DNA of 36,808 nt from Kribbella albertanoniae (GTDB taxonomy: Bacteria > Actinomycetota > Actinomycetes > Propionibacteriales > Kribbellaceae). Below the pieces are notes generated by a model that did no database searches, was not told the origin of the DNA, and saw nothing but the letters and a program-made list of their open reading frames with translations. Below, one piece after another: positions 6,918 through 15,837 of the stretch. How positions within the stretch are numbered: position 1 is the first letter of the stretch; each line of letters begins with the position of its first letter. Made by a program: the position numbers and the translations under genes. The stretch spans positions 1 through 36,808 of the forward strand of contig NZ_SMKA01000055.1 of assembly GCF_004348455.1 (NCBI RefSeq), written 5' to 3'.

Positions 6918-8315
6918 ATGACCGCTGGCGAGACCGGAACCGTGAACCCTCGCCGCTGGCGCCTGCTGGCGCTGCTGGGTGTCGCGCAGTTCATGCTGAT
7001 CCTCGACGTGACCGTGGTCGCGATCGCGCTGCCGCACATCGGCACCGATCTGGGCCTGGCCCGCGACACCCTGACCTGGGTAGTCAGCGCTTACACCCTG
7101 ATGTTCGGCGGCCTGATGCTGCTGGGCGGTCGGGCCGCAGACCTGCTGGGCCCGCGCCGCGTCGTACTGGCTGGCCTGCTCGTCTTCACCGTCGCTTCTC
7201 TGGTCACCGGCCTGGCCGACAACGCCGCGCTGGTGATCGGCGGCCGCGTGGCGCAGGGCATCGGAGCGGCCATGCTGTCCCCGGCCGCCTTGTCCGTCGT
7301 CACCAAGGCCTTCCACGGCGACGAGCGCAACAAGGCCCTGGGCATCTGGTCCGCGCTGGGCGGCGGTGGCTCGGCGATCGGCGTACTGCTCGGTGGACTC
7401 CTGACCGCTGGTCCGGGCTGGCAATGGGTGTTCTACATCAACGTGCCGATCGGCATCATCGTCTTCGCCCTGCTGAGCCGGACGCTGCCGCGCGACCTGC
7501 CGACCGGACCGCGGGCTCGCCTCGATGTTCCCGGCGCACTGCTGGTCACCGCAGGAACCGGTACGGCGATCTACGCGCTCATCAACGCCGGAGACGCGGG
7601 CTGGCTCAGCGGCCGCACCCTCGGCACGCTGGCAGCGGCAATCGTCCTCTACACGGTGTTCGCCGTCGTACAGCGCACTGTGCAGTCCCCGCTGATGGAC
7701 CTGCGCATCCTGACCCGCCGACCAGTTGCCTCAGGCACCTTCCTGATCCTGGTAGCGACTGCGTTGATGATCGCGGTCTTCTTCCTCGGATCGTTCTACC
7801 TGCAACACCACCAGGGGTACGGCGCCCTCCGCACCGGCCTGCTCTTCCTGCCGGTCGCCGTGGCCACGATCCTCGGCGCACAAGCCGCCGGCCAGGCGAT
7901 CGGTCGCACGGGCGCGCGCCCGGTCGCAGTCGTCGGCCTGCTGATCGCAGCCGCCGGTACGGCGATCGCCGCGATCTGGGCCGGCCCAGCGACCGTAGTG
8001 ATCGGCATCAGCGTCGGCGCAGCAGGTATCGGCGCAGCCTTCGTAGCCTCATCAGTGACCGCCCTCAGCCAGGTAGCCCACCACGAAGCCGGCACAGCCT
8101 CCGGCCTCCTAAGCACCTTCCACGAATTCGGAGCCGCCCTCGGCGTCGCCGTAGTCTCCAGCATCGCCGCCGCCAGCATCGCAGGCACCACCGGCACCGG
8201 CTTCACCAACGGCTTCACTTTCGCCGCCATCACCGCCGCGGTAGCCGCACTGCTCGCACTGCTAGTCGTCCCAGTAGCCAAGCCATCCGTCGGCGCAACA
8301 CCACACGCCCACTGA
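6918..8315 (+). CDS. DHA2-family (EmrB/QacA-like) MFS drug exporter
   Basis: A 465-residue integral membrane protein with about 14 hydrophobic segments, as expected for the proton-driven DHA2 multidrug efflux family. Motif D1 is LDVTVVAIALPHI in the first helix, with the acidic D30. Motif A is GGRAADLLGPRR (about residues 70-81). The antiporter motif C region is GGGGSAIGVLLGGLLTAG near 145-162, followed by WQWVFYINVPIG, typical of the family. The ribosome site GGAG is 9 bases before the ATG. It is divergent from the TetR gene with an operator between them. The substrate is unknown. Confidence 0.92.
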   Translation: MTAGETGTVNPRRWRLLALLGVAQFMLILDVTVVAIALPHIGTDLGLARDTLTWVVSAYTLMFGGLMLLGGRAADLLGPRRVVLAGLLVFTVASLVTGLADNAALVIGGRVAQGIGAAMLSPAALSVVTKAFHGDERNKALGIWSALGGGGSAIGVLLGGLLTAGPGWQWVFYINVPIGIIVFALLSRTLPRDLPTGPRARLDVPGALLVTAGTGTAIYALINAGDAGWLSGRTLGTLAAAIVLYTVFAVVQRTVQSPLMDLRILTRRPVASGTFLILVATALMIAVFFLGSFYLQHHQGYGALRTGLLFLPVAVATILGAQAAGQAIGRTGARPVAVVGLLIAAAGTAIAAIWAGPATVVIGISVGAAGIGAAFVASSVTALSQVAHHEAGTASGLLSTFHEFGAALGVAVVSSIAAASIAGTTGTGFTNGFTFAAITAAVAALLALLVVPVAKPSVGATPHAH

Positions 8316-8420
8316 CTCGGTACTACGTCGGGCGTACAGCGAGAGCCTTCCTGGGGTCGACGCGGCGGACCGGCCCCGAGCGGAACAATTTCGGTATCGA
8401 CCTTGAAAGGGAGTACCGAG

Positions 8421-8933
8421 ATGTCCACGACAACGGCTGGCCCCGCCGCTCGGCCATGGCGGCTCGGTGGGCGTGCTCGCAAGCTCGTGCTCGTCCTGCA
8501 CCTCGCCTCGGTCGGCGCCCGGCTCGGCCTCGACGTCACGATGGGCGTCCTGGTCTTCGGGTCATTGCTGACCGACGACCCAGAACGCAAAGCCATCAGT
8601 TTCCAGGCACTGGAGCTGGTCGCGGTCTGGCCGATGACGGCGTCCGGACTGACCTGTCTGGTGACCGGGGTGATCCTTGCCCTGGGTGGCAAGTACGGCC
8701 TGCTGAAGTACTGGTGGGTTGCCGTCAAGCTGTTCCTCAACCTACTGCTGAGCACCCTGACCCTGGTCGCCCTTCGGCCCGGCGTCGAGGCCATGGCAGA
8801 CCAGGCCCGCGCCGGCGGCGACCTGAACGCCGCGGACCTGATCTTCCCGCCCATCGTGTCACCGACCCTGCTGGTCTTCGCCGTCGTCCTCTCCGTCTTC
8901 AAGCCCTGGGGACGACTGCGCAAGAAGGGCTGA
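8421..8933 (+). CDS. DUF2269-like small membrane protein
   Basis: A 170-residue protein with four hydrophobic helices at about residues 23-50, 68-90, 98-118 and 140-160. The pattern LVLVLHLASVGARLGLD, the WPMTASGLTCLVTGV segment and KYGLLKYWWVAVKLFLN resemble the DUF2269-type integral membrane family, which has no established function. The ATG at 8421 has AAAGGGAG 7 bases upstream; the frame opens 18 bases earlier, but without such a site. It follows the efflux pump by 105 bases and is convergent with the secreted glycosidase gene, the stops lying 1 base apart. Confidence 0.75.
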   Translation: MSTTTAGPAARPWRLGGRARKLVLVLHLASVGARLGLDVTMGVLVFGSLLTDDPERKAISFQALELVAVWPMTASGLTCLVTGVILALGGKYGLLKYWWVAVKLFLNLLLSTLTLVALRPGVEAMADQARAGGDLNAADLIFPPIVSPTLLVFAVVLSVFKPWGRLRKKG

Positions 8934-8934
8934 G

Positions 8935-11175
8935 TCAGGTGGTCCAGAGGCGCAGCCGGGGGCGGGCCCAGGTGGAGACGTAGTTGCGGTTGAGCAGGGT
9001 CACCCGGCGGTCGTTCTCACTCGTGTCCGTCGGATAGCGAGACTGTTTGATGAGAATGAAGGTGAGGGGTGCGGTGCCGAGCTCACGGACCACGTCCGTA
9101 ACGTCCAGGCGGTGGTAGTCGAGGTCCTCGGTGACCGACAGTTGACCGGCCGGCCAGACCTCTTTGCCCGAGTTGTGCAGGACACTGTCGCCGGCTGGGA
9201 GGTACGGGGCGTTGTTCCAGGTCAGGGTGTTCTCGTCCCAGTCCAGGTTGGGGCGGGCGAAGACCCAGAAGGTGCAAATGTCGGCGTTGGCTTCGACTTT
9301 GCCGTAGATCTGGAGTACGGCGCGGCTCAGCGTGCCGGTGGTTGGGCCGGCTGGGTCGAAGCGGAGGAAGGTCACCTCGTCCGCCGCGTTGGTCTTGCGC
9401 TGGACGGCCAGGGTATCGCCACCCAAGGCACGATCGGCGTCGTCGCTACCGTTGCGGACCAGGGCATTCTGAGTGGCGGTCAGTGGTGGCAACTCGCTGA
9501 CCGATGCGTCCGGCACAGTGATCAGCCAGGTCGAGTCACCCGGCTGAACGCAACTGACGCGCTTGTCCGCCGGGACAGTCACCCAGCGCGAGATCCCACC
9601 GGGGCGACGCGCACTGACCTCCTCGACAGTCACCACCTGATCGACCGCCACTGGCGGCGTGAACCCCGACAGGTCGAGCTCGAAGGTGACGGCGCTCGCG
9701 CCCTCCTGGGTCGTCAGCAATTGGTGCCGATGCGACGCGGCGTCGTACGAGCCATACACGTGGAAGCTCGCTGGGCGGGCATCGACCGGTACCGAGATTC
9801 GGTCCACGTCACCCACCAAGGCACGACTGAACAGGCGGAGCGACTCTGCGCCTCTGGTCGCGCCGCGGATGTCGTTCCGGGCGGTCGTCTCGTCGGTGTA
9901 GTAGAAGCCGGTCCGGTACCCAGCGGTGTTCGAGAACTTGAAGAACAGCAGTCCGCCGCCGTTCTGACCGACCCCGAAGTGCGTTGAGGTGGCCGCGATC
10001 TGCCCGACATCCCGAGCGATCGGAGCGTATTCCAGGGTGTGGTTGACGCCGTCGAACCAGCTGGTGTTGTAGCGGTTGACCTCGGAGTACACGATCGGGA
10101 GGTCCTTCTTCGCATACTGACGGACCTTGGCCTTGATCACGTCCAGCTCGCCCGGATACCAGCTCGCGTCCTCGTTGTACTGATGGGTGTCGTAGACATC
10201 GAAGATCGGCTGGTCGACGACCTGGCCGCGGTAGTCGGTGTAGATGCCCTCGAGCGCGGCGCGGCCCCACCCGACAGAGTCGTCGCGCGGATCCTTACCC
10301 CAGTAGCCCTCGGTCACCGTGTTCTTCTCGATGTTCGTCGGCGTCCGGTCGGACGTGTCGCGGACATCGGTCCGGAGACCGTTGGCGTGCAGAGTCGACC
10401 GAGTCACGACCGGCGCGTGCACGATCGCGCGCATCGACGTACCGAGAGCAAGGCCGGCATCCTCGACCCCGCAGCGGAACGCGTCCGAGCTGAACCGCAG
10501 CAACCGGCGGAACGCCTCCATGCTCGGGATCGCCTCAAGTCGCGCCTCCTGGTCTGCACTGCCCCAGGCGTCCGGCTCGTTGTGGGTCGCGAACCGGACG
10601 ACACCGAAGTTCTTCGCCAGGTAGTAGGCGTGCGCATAACCGCGCTGCCACCTGCCCCAGTAGTCGGGCCAGTCCAGCTTCCACGATCCGTCCAGTGTCG
10701 CCTGCGCGACGATGGTGAGACCGAGTTCGTTGAGCTCGCGAAACATCGGATTCAGGACAAACTTGTTGGTGCCGGTCGACATGTCGTTCTCGTACCGGTC
10801 CAGGATTTGAGGCCAGTTCAGGTACGTCGTCGCTTCGGGGTCGCTGCGCACCCGGGCCTTCATCGCATCGAAGCTGGCCAGATCCGTCACCCCGCCCGCG
10901 GAGACGTCCGAGGGTTTGATCCAGTCGATGGGTTTCGCGAACACCCTGATCGCATTGATCCGCGCGTACCGCAGCCAGCTGTTGGTATTCGATCCCGCCA
11001 GGTGATGCGCCGACCCGAACCCGAACAACGGCAACCCCGGCCCCACAACTGTCCCGGACGGCCGCACCACAATCCCAGCCGCCGTCGCACTGCCCACCAC
11101 CGGCCCAACCGCGGCTGCAAGTCCAGCAGCCCCACCCAGACCCAGTACTCGGCGCCGTGAGAACTCCTCTGCCAT
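8935..11175 (-). CDS. Tat-exported glycoside-hydrolase-like protein with C-terminal DNRLRE module
   Basis: A 746-residue secreted protein. The N-terminus is a twin-arginine signal (SRRRVLGLGG then a hydrophobic AAGLAAAVGPVVGSATAAG), cut near residue 34. The catalytic part looks like a clan-A TIM barrel. ATHNEPDAW has the asparagine-glutamate pair expected for the acid/base residue (E200). FDVYDTHQYN and then IVYSEVNRYN, with E365, give the probable nucleophile. The family (GH5/GH39-like) cannot be fixed by eye. The last 170 residues, with FLRFDPAG, LSRAVLQIYGK and LDWDENTLTWNNAP, match the DNRLRE module of secreted carbohydrate-active proteins, which probably binds polysaccharide. The second ATG (11175) is chosen because GGGGAG lies 6 bases upstream; the ATG at 11181 abuts it. 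Confidence 0.82.
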   Translation of the reverse strand: MAEEFSRRRVLGLGGAAGLAAAVGPVVGSATAAGIVVRPSGTVVGPGLPLFGFGSAHHLAGSNTNSWLRYARINAIRVFAKPIDWIKPSDVSAGGVTDLASFDAMKARVRSDPEATTYLNWPQILDRYENDMSTGTNKFVLNPMFRELNELGLTIVAQATLDGSWKLDWPDYWGRWQRGYAHAYYLAKNFGVVRFATHNEPDAWGSADQEARLEAIPSMEAFRRLLRFSSDAFRCGVEDAGLALGTSMRAIVHAPVVTRSTLHANGLRTDVRDTSDRTPTNIEKNTVTEGYWGKDPRDDSVGWGRAALEGIYTDYRGQVVDQPIFDVYDTHQYNEDASWYPGELDVIKAKVRQYAKKDLPIVYSEVNRYNTSWFDGVNHTLEYAPIARDVGQIAATSTHFGVGQNGGGLLFFKFSNTAGYRTGFYYTDETTARNDIRGATRGAESLRLFSRALVGDVDRISVPVDARPASFHVYGSYDAASHRHQLLTTQEGASAVTFELDLSGFTPPVAVDQVVTVEEVSARRPGGISRWVTVPADKRVSCVQPGDSTWLITVPDASVSELPPLTATQNALVRNGSDDADRALGGDTLAVQRKTNAADEVTFLRFDPAGPTTGTLSRAVLQIYGKVEANADICTFWVFARPNLDWDENTLTWNNAPYLPAGDSVLHNSGKEVWPAGQLSVTEDLDYHRLDVTDVVRELGTAPLTFILIKQSRYPTDTSENDRRVTLLNRNYVSTWARPRLRLWTT

Positions 11176-11286
11176 GGCCATCTCCCCGTGACTCGACTAC
11201 CTGACCGACTGACCAGTCTCCAGGCAGACGACCAGACACGCGACCGTTTCATCTGTCGCCGAAACGTCAGGAAACCGACAGGCTCC

Positions 11287-11954
11287 GTGAAGCGCTCAGC
11301 CAAGGCCGCTCGCCATCTCCGGAAGATGGCCGCACGTCCTCGCGACCAGCTCTGGCGGCTGGCGACCATGCTCGATCAGCAGCGGATCCTGCTCGACCAT
11401 CTCGGTAGACCTGAAGATGCGCTACCTGTCGCCCGCGAGGCCGTCGATACCTGGCGGGCAGCGATCGCCTACGACGCGGACCGTACGCCGAAGCCGTCCG
11501 GCAGCTCGGCAGCGGCCTGGTGGATGTGGACCGTGTACCCGAAGCCAAGATCCGCTGGTACGACGCCCTCGAGCTACTACGACAGTTCAGCGAAACCAAC
11601 CCGTCCGCCCGATCCACCTACGCCAGGGCCTGCGAGGAGGTCAGCCACAGCCTCGGCCCGCTCGGCGCCACGGAGGAAACCCTCACCGCCATCCGCACCG
11701 GCCTCGCCATCCGCCGTACCCTCGCCGCCGAAGACAGCCAACACCACCAGGAACTAGTCCGAGCCCTGGCCAGCGCCGCGCTAACACTCACCTGGACCGA
11801 CCAACCCGAGTTAGCCACACAGTTCGCAGCCGAGGGTCTCGCGCTCTATCAAGAAAACCCCGAAACCAGCGGCCCTCCCCATGTACTCGAGTTCCTCCAA
11901 GAACACGCCGGAGAACAACCCCCACCCGGGCCAACACCGACGCCCGACCACTGA
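11287..11954 (+). pseudogene. Frameshifted TPR-repeat protein (regulatory or scaffold type)
   Basis: Two overlapping frames together make one tetratricopeptide protein. The first (to about 11482) reads DQLWRLATMLDQQRILLDHL and then GRPEDALPVAREAVDTWRAA. The second picks up exactly at the next repeat with YAEAVRQLGSGLVDVDRVPEA, then YDALELLRQFSE and later TPR-like helices to the stop at 11954. One base is missing near 11482-11484 (DADR then YAEA). The 5' end is uncertain: no good ribosome site is seen, the GTG at 11287 is only a lower bound, and the frame is open back to 11188. It resembles the TPR tail of larger actinobacterial TPR proteins, so it is probably a truncated, decayed remnant. A sequencing error is the alternative for the frameshift. 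Confidence 0.7.
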
Positions 11955-12080
11955 TATTCAGCCGATCAACGGCCGCGCCTGTGTGTTCGCCGTACCCAAT
12001 TGAACTACGTTCGGTGCGGTCTGGTTCGGCCGCCTTCGGGCAGACGCTCTCTGTCAGAACGAGAACCTCTGGAGACAACC

Positions 12081-12326
12081 ATGAAGAACCTGACACGCCT
12101 GATCCTCGGCGGACTCGCGACAGCAGCGCTAGGAGCCTTCGCTGCCGCGGCGCTGTCCGCTCCGACCGTAGCCAACGCAGGACTTGTCGACGGCTCCCTC
12201 AACGACGCCAATGTCCTCAGCGGAAGCAACGTCCTCGGCGCCCTGCTCAACTCGCAGCTTGGGAACCAGTCCAACAACAACGCGAACACGAGGGCCGAAT
12301 CGGTCAGCCTAGGGGTGCACCTCTAG
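12081..12326 (+). CDS. Very small secreted Asn/Ser/Leu-rich protein
   Basis: An 81-residue precursor. Residues 1-33 form a clear Sec signal peptide (MKNLTRLIL, a long alanine-rich hydrophobic core, then the cleavage site ANA|G). The mature part is only about 48 residues and has no cysteine: a DGSLNDANVLSGSNVLGALL stretch followed by NQSNNNAN. The composition recalls small actinobacterial surface proteins such as chaplins or rodlins, but no family signature is present and I do not recognise it. GGAG lies 6 bases before the ATG. It stands alone between the broken TPR gene and a membrane protein gene. Confidence 0.75.
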   Translation: MKNLTRLILGGLATAALGAFAAAALSAPTVANAGLVDGSLNDANVLSGSNVLGALLNSQLGNQSNNNANTRAESVSLGVHL

Positions 12327-12441
12327 CAAGCGGCCGCCCATCGGAGCAGCCCGACGTCTCAAGCCGGGCTGCCCAGTCCGCCAGGCATGGCGCCGCGTCT
12401 GCGAAAATGCCGCGAACAGACCACTGGGGAATGGAGTACCG

Positions 12442-12978
12442 ATGAGCACGGCCGGCGATCGCGATCCGATCGAGGCGCTGCAGGCGCCCATACCCGTCGG
12501 CCAGGGTGACGCCGAGAAGCGCCGAGACTATCGCCTGATGGGCTTCGCCACCGCCCTTGCGCTCCTGGTGCTTCTTGCCATGCCATGGCTGACGACCTGG
12601 GGTGCCCGCGAGGGTCGGCCGACACGGGTCTACAGCGGGATCAGGCTGATCAAGCTTTACCCCGACGCGGGTGGCGACAGCGCCGCCATCTGGGGTGCCA
12701 GCTCGGCACACGAGAACTGGTTGTCCGTGCTGTTCATCGCCTATCTCTTGCTGGCGGTGACCTGCCTGATATTTCCAGCTACGGCGAAGGCCCTGACCTG
12801 CAGCTGTCTCGGATTCGTGGTGACGGTGGTGATCATCCTCGCCAAGCCCGACTCGTATTCACCCGGGCGGATCGTTCGACACCACGTCGATTGGACCGGA
12901 GCCTCCACCATGGCGGCCGGCATCTGGCTGGTCTCCGTGTTCGTTGCTTACGTCGGCTGGTCAGCACGCCGGCGATAG
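12442..12978 (+). CDS. Unrecognised membrane protein with four helices
   Basis: A 178-residue protein. A hydrophilic N-terminus of about 32 residues is followed by four hydrophobic segments at about 34-52, 92-110, 117-133 and 154-172. Between the first and second lies an extracellular or cytoplasmic loop of about 40 residues (TRVYSGIRLIKLYPDAGG...). No motif identifies a function. GGAG lies 5 bases before the ATG. It is convergent with a DUF4345-like gene, 5 bases between stops. Confidence 0.7.
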   Translation: MSTAGDRDPIEALQAPIPVGQGDAEKRRDYRLMGFATALALLVLLAMPWLTTWGAREGRPTRVYSGIRLIKLYPDAGGDSAAIWGASSAHENWLSVLFIAYLLLAVTCLIFPATAKALTCSCLGFVVTVVIILAKPDSYSPGRIVRHHVDWTGASTMAAGIWLVSVFVAYVGWSARRR

Positions 12979-12983
12979 CAACT

Positions 12984-13418
12984 TCAGTCGGTCTGCGTGA
13001 CGCGTACGTCGTCCTTCTGGCTGTCCTTGCCGCGGACGACGGCAGCGTGCCACAGCAGCACGACCGGTACGACGACCAACTCCAGCACGAGCGCAGCGCG
13101 GAACGCCGGATGCGGCTTACCCACGCGGCGCGTCGAAATGATCCGCGGCACCCCGCCCAAGGCAGCAGTACCCAGCACGGCTCGAGTCACCGTCGCCCGT
13201 TCCTCCGGGCGCCGAATCGACCACCACAGCACCAGCCCGGCCATGGTCCAGAACGTGTTCACGAACCGGTACTCGTTGTCGACACTCGCCGTGGTCGGCC
13301 CACCGCCCGGCGCCCCTTTCGGACCGGCAAGGATGCCACTGAGCCCGCTCGCCACCGGAACAGCACCCAGCACACCCAGCGTCGCCAGCAACGCCGTACG
13401 CGACTTCGTCTCTGCCAT
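12984..13418 (-). CDS. DUF4345-like small membrane protein
   Basis: A 144-residue protein with about four hydrophobic segments (residues 9-30, 55-67, 80-95 and 108-127). The central YRFVNTFWTMAGLVLWW with RRPEER, then a second strand-loop GKPHPAFRAALVLELVV, fits the DUF4345 family of small membrane proteins, whose function is not established. No clear ribosome site precedes the ATG at 13418. It lies 15 bases downstream of, and on the same strand as, the alpha/beta hydrolase gene, so the two probably share a transcript. Confidence 0.65.
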   Translation of the reverse strand: MAETKSRTALLATLGVLGAVPVASGLSGILAGPKGAPGGGPTTASVDNEYRFVNTFWTMAGLVLWWSIRRPEERATVTRAVLGTAALGGVPRIISTRRVGKPHPAFRAALVLELVVVPVVLLWHAAVVRGKDSQKDDVRVTQTD

Positions 13419-13433
13419 ACACCCGAGACTAGA

Positions 13434-13979
13434 TCAGCGCACCAGGCCGGCGACGAAGCTGGTCAGGAGCCGCTGACCTAGAGGCCAGTCCTCAAGCTTG
13501 CTATCTGAGTTGATGTGCCCTTGCGCACCGGCGCTGACGAGTGGAATCTGCCACTCACCGGCGATCCGGCCGGCGGCGTCGATCTCGCAGTACGGATCGT
13601 TCTCGCTCGCGACCAGCAGTGCGGGAACGCCGACCGCGACCGGCTCCATAAAGCTGGAGAGAAGCTCCGCGGGAAAGCTCTCAGCACGCTGGTCAGGCGG
13701 TGCAACGAGGAAGGCACCGCGCACCCGCCCATCACCACCGGACTCCGACGCCAGCCACTGGGCCACGGCAAAACACCCAAGGCTGTGCGCAACCAGGACC
13801 ACATCACACTCGCTTTCGCGGACGCGCCGATCGATGGCCTCGACCCAGTCGTCACGATCGGGATGCGACCACGACGCCGGTACGATGCGTGTTGCCCCGG
13901 GCAACCAGTCCGCTTCCCAAACCGACTGCCAGTGGCCGGCGTCCGAACCGTTCCAGCCCGGGACCATGATGTAACGCAT
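13434..13979 (-). CDS. RBBP9/YdeN-type alpha/beta hydrolase
   Basis: A 181-residue serine hydrolase of the small RBBP9/YdeN family, with the typical N-terminus MRYIMVPGWNGSDAGHWQS. The nucleophile elbow VAHSLGC gives S66; D128 (ENDPYC) and H155 (QGHINSDSKLEDWP) complete the triad, and the GHxN...W ending is characteristic. The substrate is unknown, probably small esters or peptides. The start at 13979 has GAGGAG about 9 bases upstream; the frame extends to 14087, but that would overlap the divergent regulator gene. It is divergent from the Lrp/AsnC gene over 68 bases and so may be regulated by it. Confidence 0.9.
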   Translation of the reverse strand: MRYIMVPGWNGSDAGHWQSVWEADWLPGATRIVPASWSHPDRDDWVEAIDRRVRESECDVVLVAHSLGCFAVAQWLASESGGDGRVRGAFLVAPPDQRAESFPAELLSSFMEPVAVGVPALLVASENDPYCEIDAAGRIAGEWQIPLVSAGAQGHINSDSKLEDWPLGQRLLTSFVAGLVR

Positions 13980-14047
13980 ACGCGGCTCTCCTCGATCGGT
14001 GGAGGTGCCATCGTGACGGAATCGCTCGGCGGGACCACGCGTTCTCA

Positions 14048-14518
14048 ATGATTCCGAAGCAGTCAGCATCGGAAAGGACGATTTCATTGGACGCCGTCGA
14101 CCGCGAGATCCTCTTCATCCTCCAGCAGGACGGCCGCCTCAGCGGCGCCGACATCGGCCGCCGAGTGAACCTCTCCCAGCCAGCCGTATCCGCCAGGATC
14201 CAGCGACTCGAGCGCCAGGGCGTAATCAAGGGCTACACAGCGCTCGTCGATCCGGCCCAGGTCGGCCTGAACATCCACGCCGTCGTCAGACTCCGCACCA
14301 CCCACGCCAGGATCCCCGAGGCGCTCGCCCTCTTCACCGAACTCCCAGAGATAACAGCCGCCTACCGCCTCACCGGCGAGGACTGCTTCCTGCTCGACAT
14401 CCACACCCCGGACGCCGCCGCACTAGCCCGCGTGGTCGACACCGTCGGCCGCCTAGGCCCTGCCACCACCTCACTCGTCCTCGACGAATACCAAAAGAAG
14501 CCCCTACCGCAGCCCTAA
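14048..14518 (+). CDS. Lrp/AsnC-family transcriptional regulator
   Basis: A 156-residue regulator. The N-terminal HTH (about residues 14-75) is LDAVDREILFILQQDGRLSG with ADIGRRVNLSQPAVSARIQRL, the standard Lrp pattern. The C-terminal RAM domain (about 80-150) is the amino-acid-sensing and oligomerising part, with AVVRLRTTHARIPEAL and YRLTGEDCFLLDI. The first ATG, 14048, has a poor ribosome site; a TTG at 14087 with GAAAGGA about 8 bases upstream begins exactly at the conserved LDAVDREIL and may be the true start. It is divergent from the RBBP9-type hydrolase. Confidence 0.9.
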   Translation: MIPKQSASERTISLDAVDREILFILQQDGRLSGADIGRRVNLSQPAVSARIQRLERQGVIKGYTALVDPAQVGLNIHAVVRLRTTHARIPEALALFTELPEITAAYRLTGEDCFLLDIHTPDAAALARVVDTVGRLGPATTSLVLDEYQKKPLPQP

Positions 14519-14735
14519 GCCCACCGGGAAGATCATCCCCGCGTGCTACGCAGTCGCTCCTCCGTCGCGCCAGCTACGCGCGCACCCGCCCACCCTTAGT
14601 CCTCCTCCGGGCTACCGCCCGGCCCAACGGGCTGCCGCCCGCGATCGACCACCCCGTGGCCAGCGCGCTCTGCCCACAACCGTCATCACAGGTCTTGCAG
14701 GCAACTCGCGGCCTGTGGCTGTCGCGCGTGCGCGA

Positions 14736-15662
14736 CTAGATGCGAATCGTCGTGCGGATCTCCTCAGCCAGGCTAAGGCTGCGCGTCGCGACAAACTTTC
14801 GCTTGACGGTCATGGCTCGACTGATCTCCGGCAGGCTGTTCAAGCCATAGTCCAGTCCGATCGGCTCGCCCTCCAGGTCGATCGCGACGCCGCCAGCCGC
14901 GTGCAGAACGTAGTGCCCCGGCAAGAAGTCCCACGCGGCGAACCCCTTCTGAATCTCGATCGTCGCATCGGTGAACCCAGCGGCGACATGACACAGGCAC
15001 ACCGACCCGTGCCCGACACCGATCCGACCCTTCCGCTTGCCATCCGCCCCCGGCGCTCCAAGCGCCTCTAGAAAGCCTTCTTGCCGAGCGAGCGGAAGGA
15101 ATCTCTCCTCCGGTCTCATCAAGTAGTTGGTCACCAGCGCTTCAGAGAGGCTGACGCTCGGCCGATGCAGCAGTTCATGCCACTCGTCGGCGGCCGTCAC
15201 GGCAAACGCACGGTCGACACCGTCATCCCCCAGCGCGGCAACATAGAGCTGCACGTGATGAAAGATGTCCCCGATCACCGAAACGATCGGCCGCTTCAAG
15301 GGCAGCGAGTAGATCATGATGTGCGTATAGCCCTGCAGAGCACGAACTGCGAGCTCGCTGGTGTCCAGCGGGTCCACCAGCACGCACAGGCCGGGATCAG
15401 CATCAGCACCAACCACCTGCGGATCGGATTCCTCCGAGGCATAGATGAACGACGGAACGAACTCAGCAAGCCGCTCCTTGTAGAGGTCATGCATGAGGAG
15501 GTCGTAGTCCGAGAGGAAGTTGCCTTGATGGCGAACGTTCTCATTCTCGGCCCGGCTCCCAGTGAGAGCAGCGTTCAAGAGCCTGGGCCGCAAGTCATCC
15601 AGCATGGCTCGAACCATGTCGATGATGTTCTGGGCCAACTCAGGGACTTGGCTCTGGCTCAC
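14736..15662 (-). CDS. Inositol-monophosphatase-like phosphatase with altered DPLD motif
   Basis: A 308-residue protein of the metal-dependent IMPase/FBPase fold. The metal-binding glutamates are in SEES (residues 76-79). The signature normally reading DP(I/L)DGT is DPLDTS here (97-102), keeping both aspartates but losing the glycine-threonine. The second metal/substrate motif is represented by AAWDFLPGH with HAAGG, a variant of WDxAAG. The substrate cannot be inferred, and the altered motif leaves activity in doubt. The GTG at 15662 is chosen since AGGTGG lies about 7 bases upstream; the frame is open to 16046, but that part overlaps the divergent SDR gene and shows no family similarity. A small dyad (14721-14736) sits at its 3' end. 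Confidence 0.8.
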   Translation of the reverse strand: MSQSQVPELAQNIIDMVRAMLDDLRPRLLNAALTGSRAENENVRHQGNFLSDYDLLMHDLYKERLAEFVPSFIYASEESDPQVVGADADPGLCVLVDPLDTSELAVRALQGYTHIMIYSLPLKRPIVSVIGDIFHHVQLYVAALGDDGVDRAFAVTAADEWHELLHRPSVSLSEALVTNYLMRPEERFLPLARQEGFLEALGAPGADGKRKGRIGVGHGSVCLCHVAAGFTDATIEIQKGFAAWDFLPGHYVLHAAGGVAIDLEGEPIGLDYGLNSLPEISRAMTVKRKFVATRSLSLAEEIRTTIRI

Positions 15663-15837
15663 GAATTGTCCACCTAACTCTTCAACTAGCTCGGCTTCGC
15701 AGTTCCAACGAACCAGGGCCCACTGTGGCACGAGGCAGTTCGCACCGCGGACCAACTTCTTTTGCGCTCTGTGTCGGCCGACACTCTGCTGCCAGACGTG
15801 TCGCCATGGGGCGGCCTGACCCGGCAAGATCATCACC

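Noticed and set aside
7424..8983. 519-codon plus-strand frame
   Set aside because: It is an alternative-frame shadow of the efflux pump and DUF2269-like genes, Arg/Pro-rich, without a domain.
10039..11160. 373-codon plus-strand frame
   Set aside because: It lies antisense to the Tat-exported protein, which has a signal peptide, catalytic motifs and a known module in the minus frame.
14721..14736. 16-bp palindrome GTCGCGCGTGCGCGAC as a terminator
   Set aside because: The loop is only 2 bases, and it lies at the 3' end of the IMPase-like gene where chance GC palindromes are frequent. Noted but not called.
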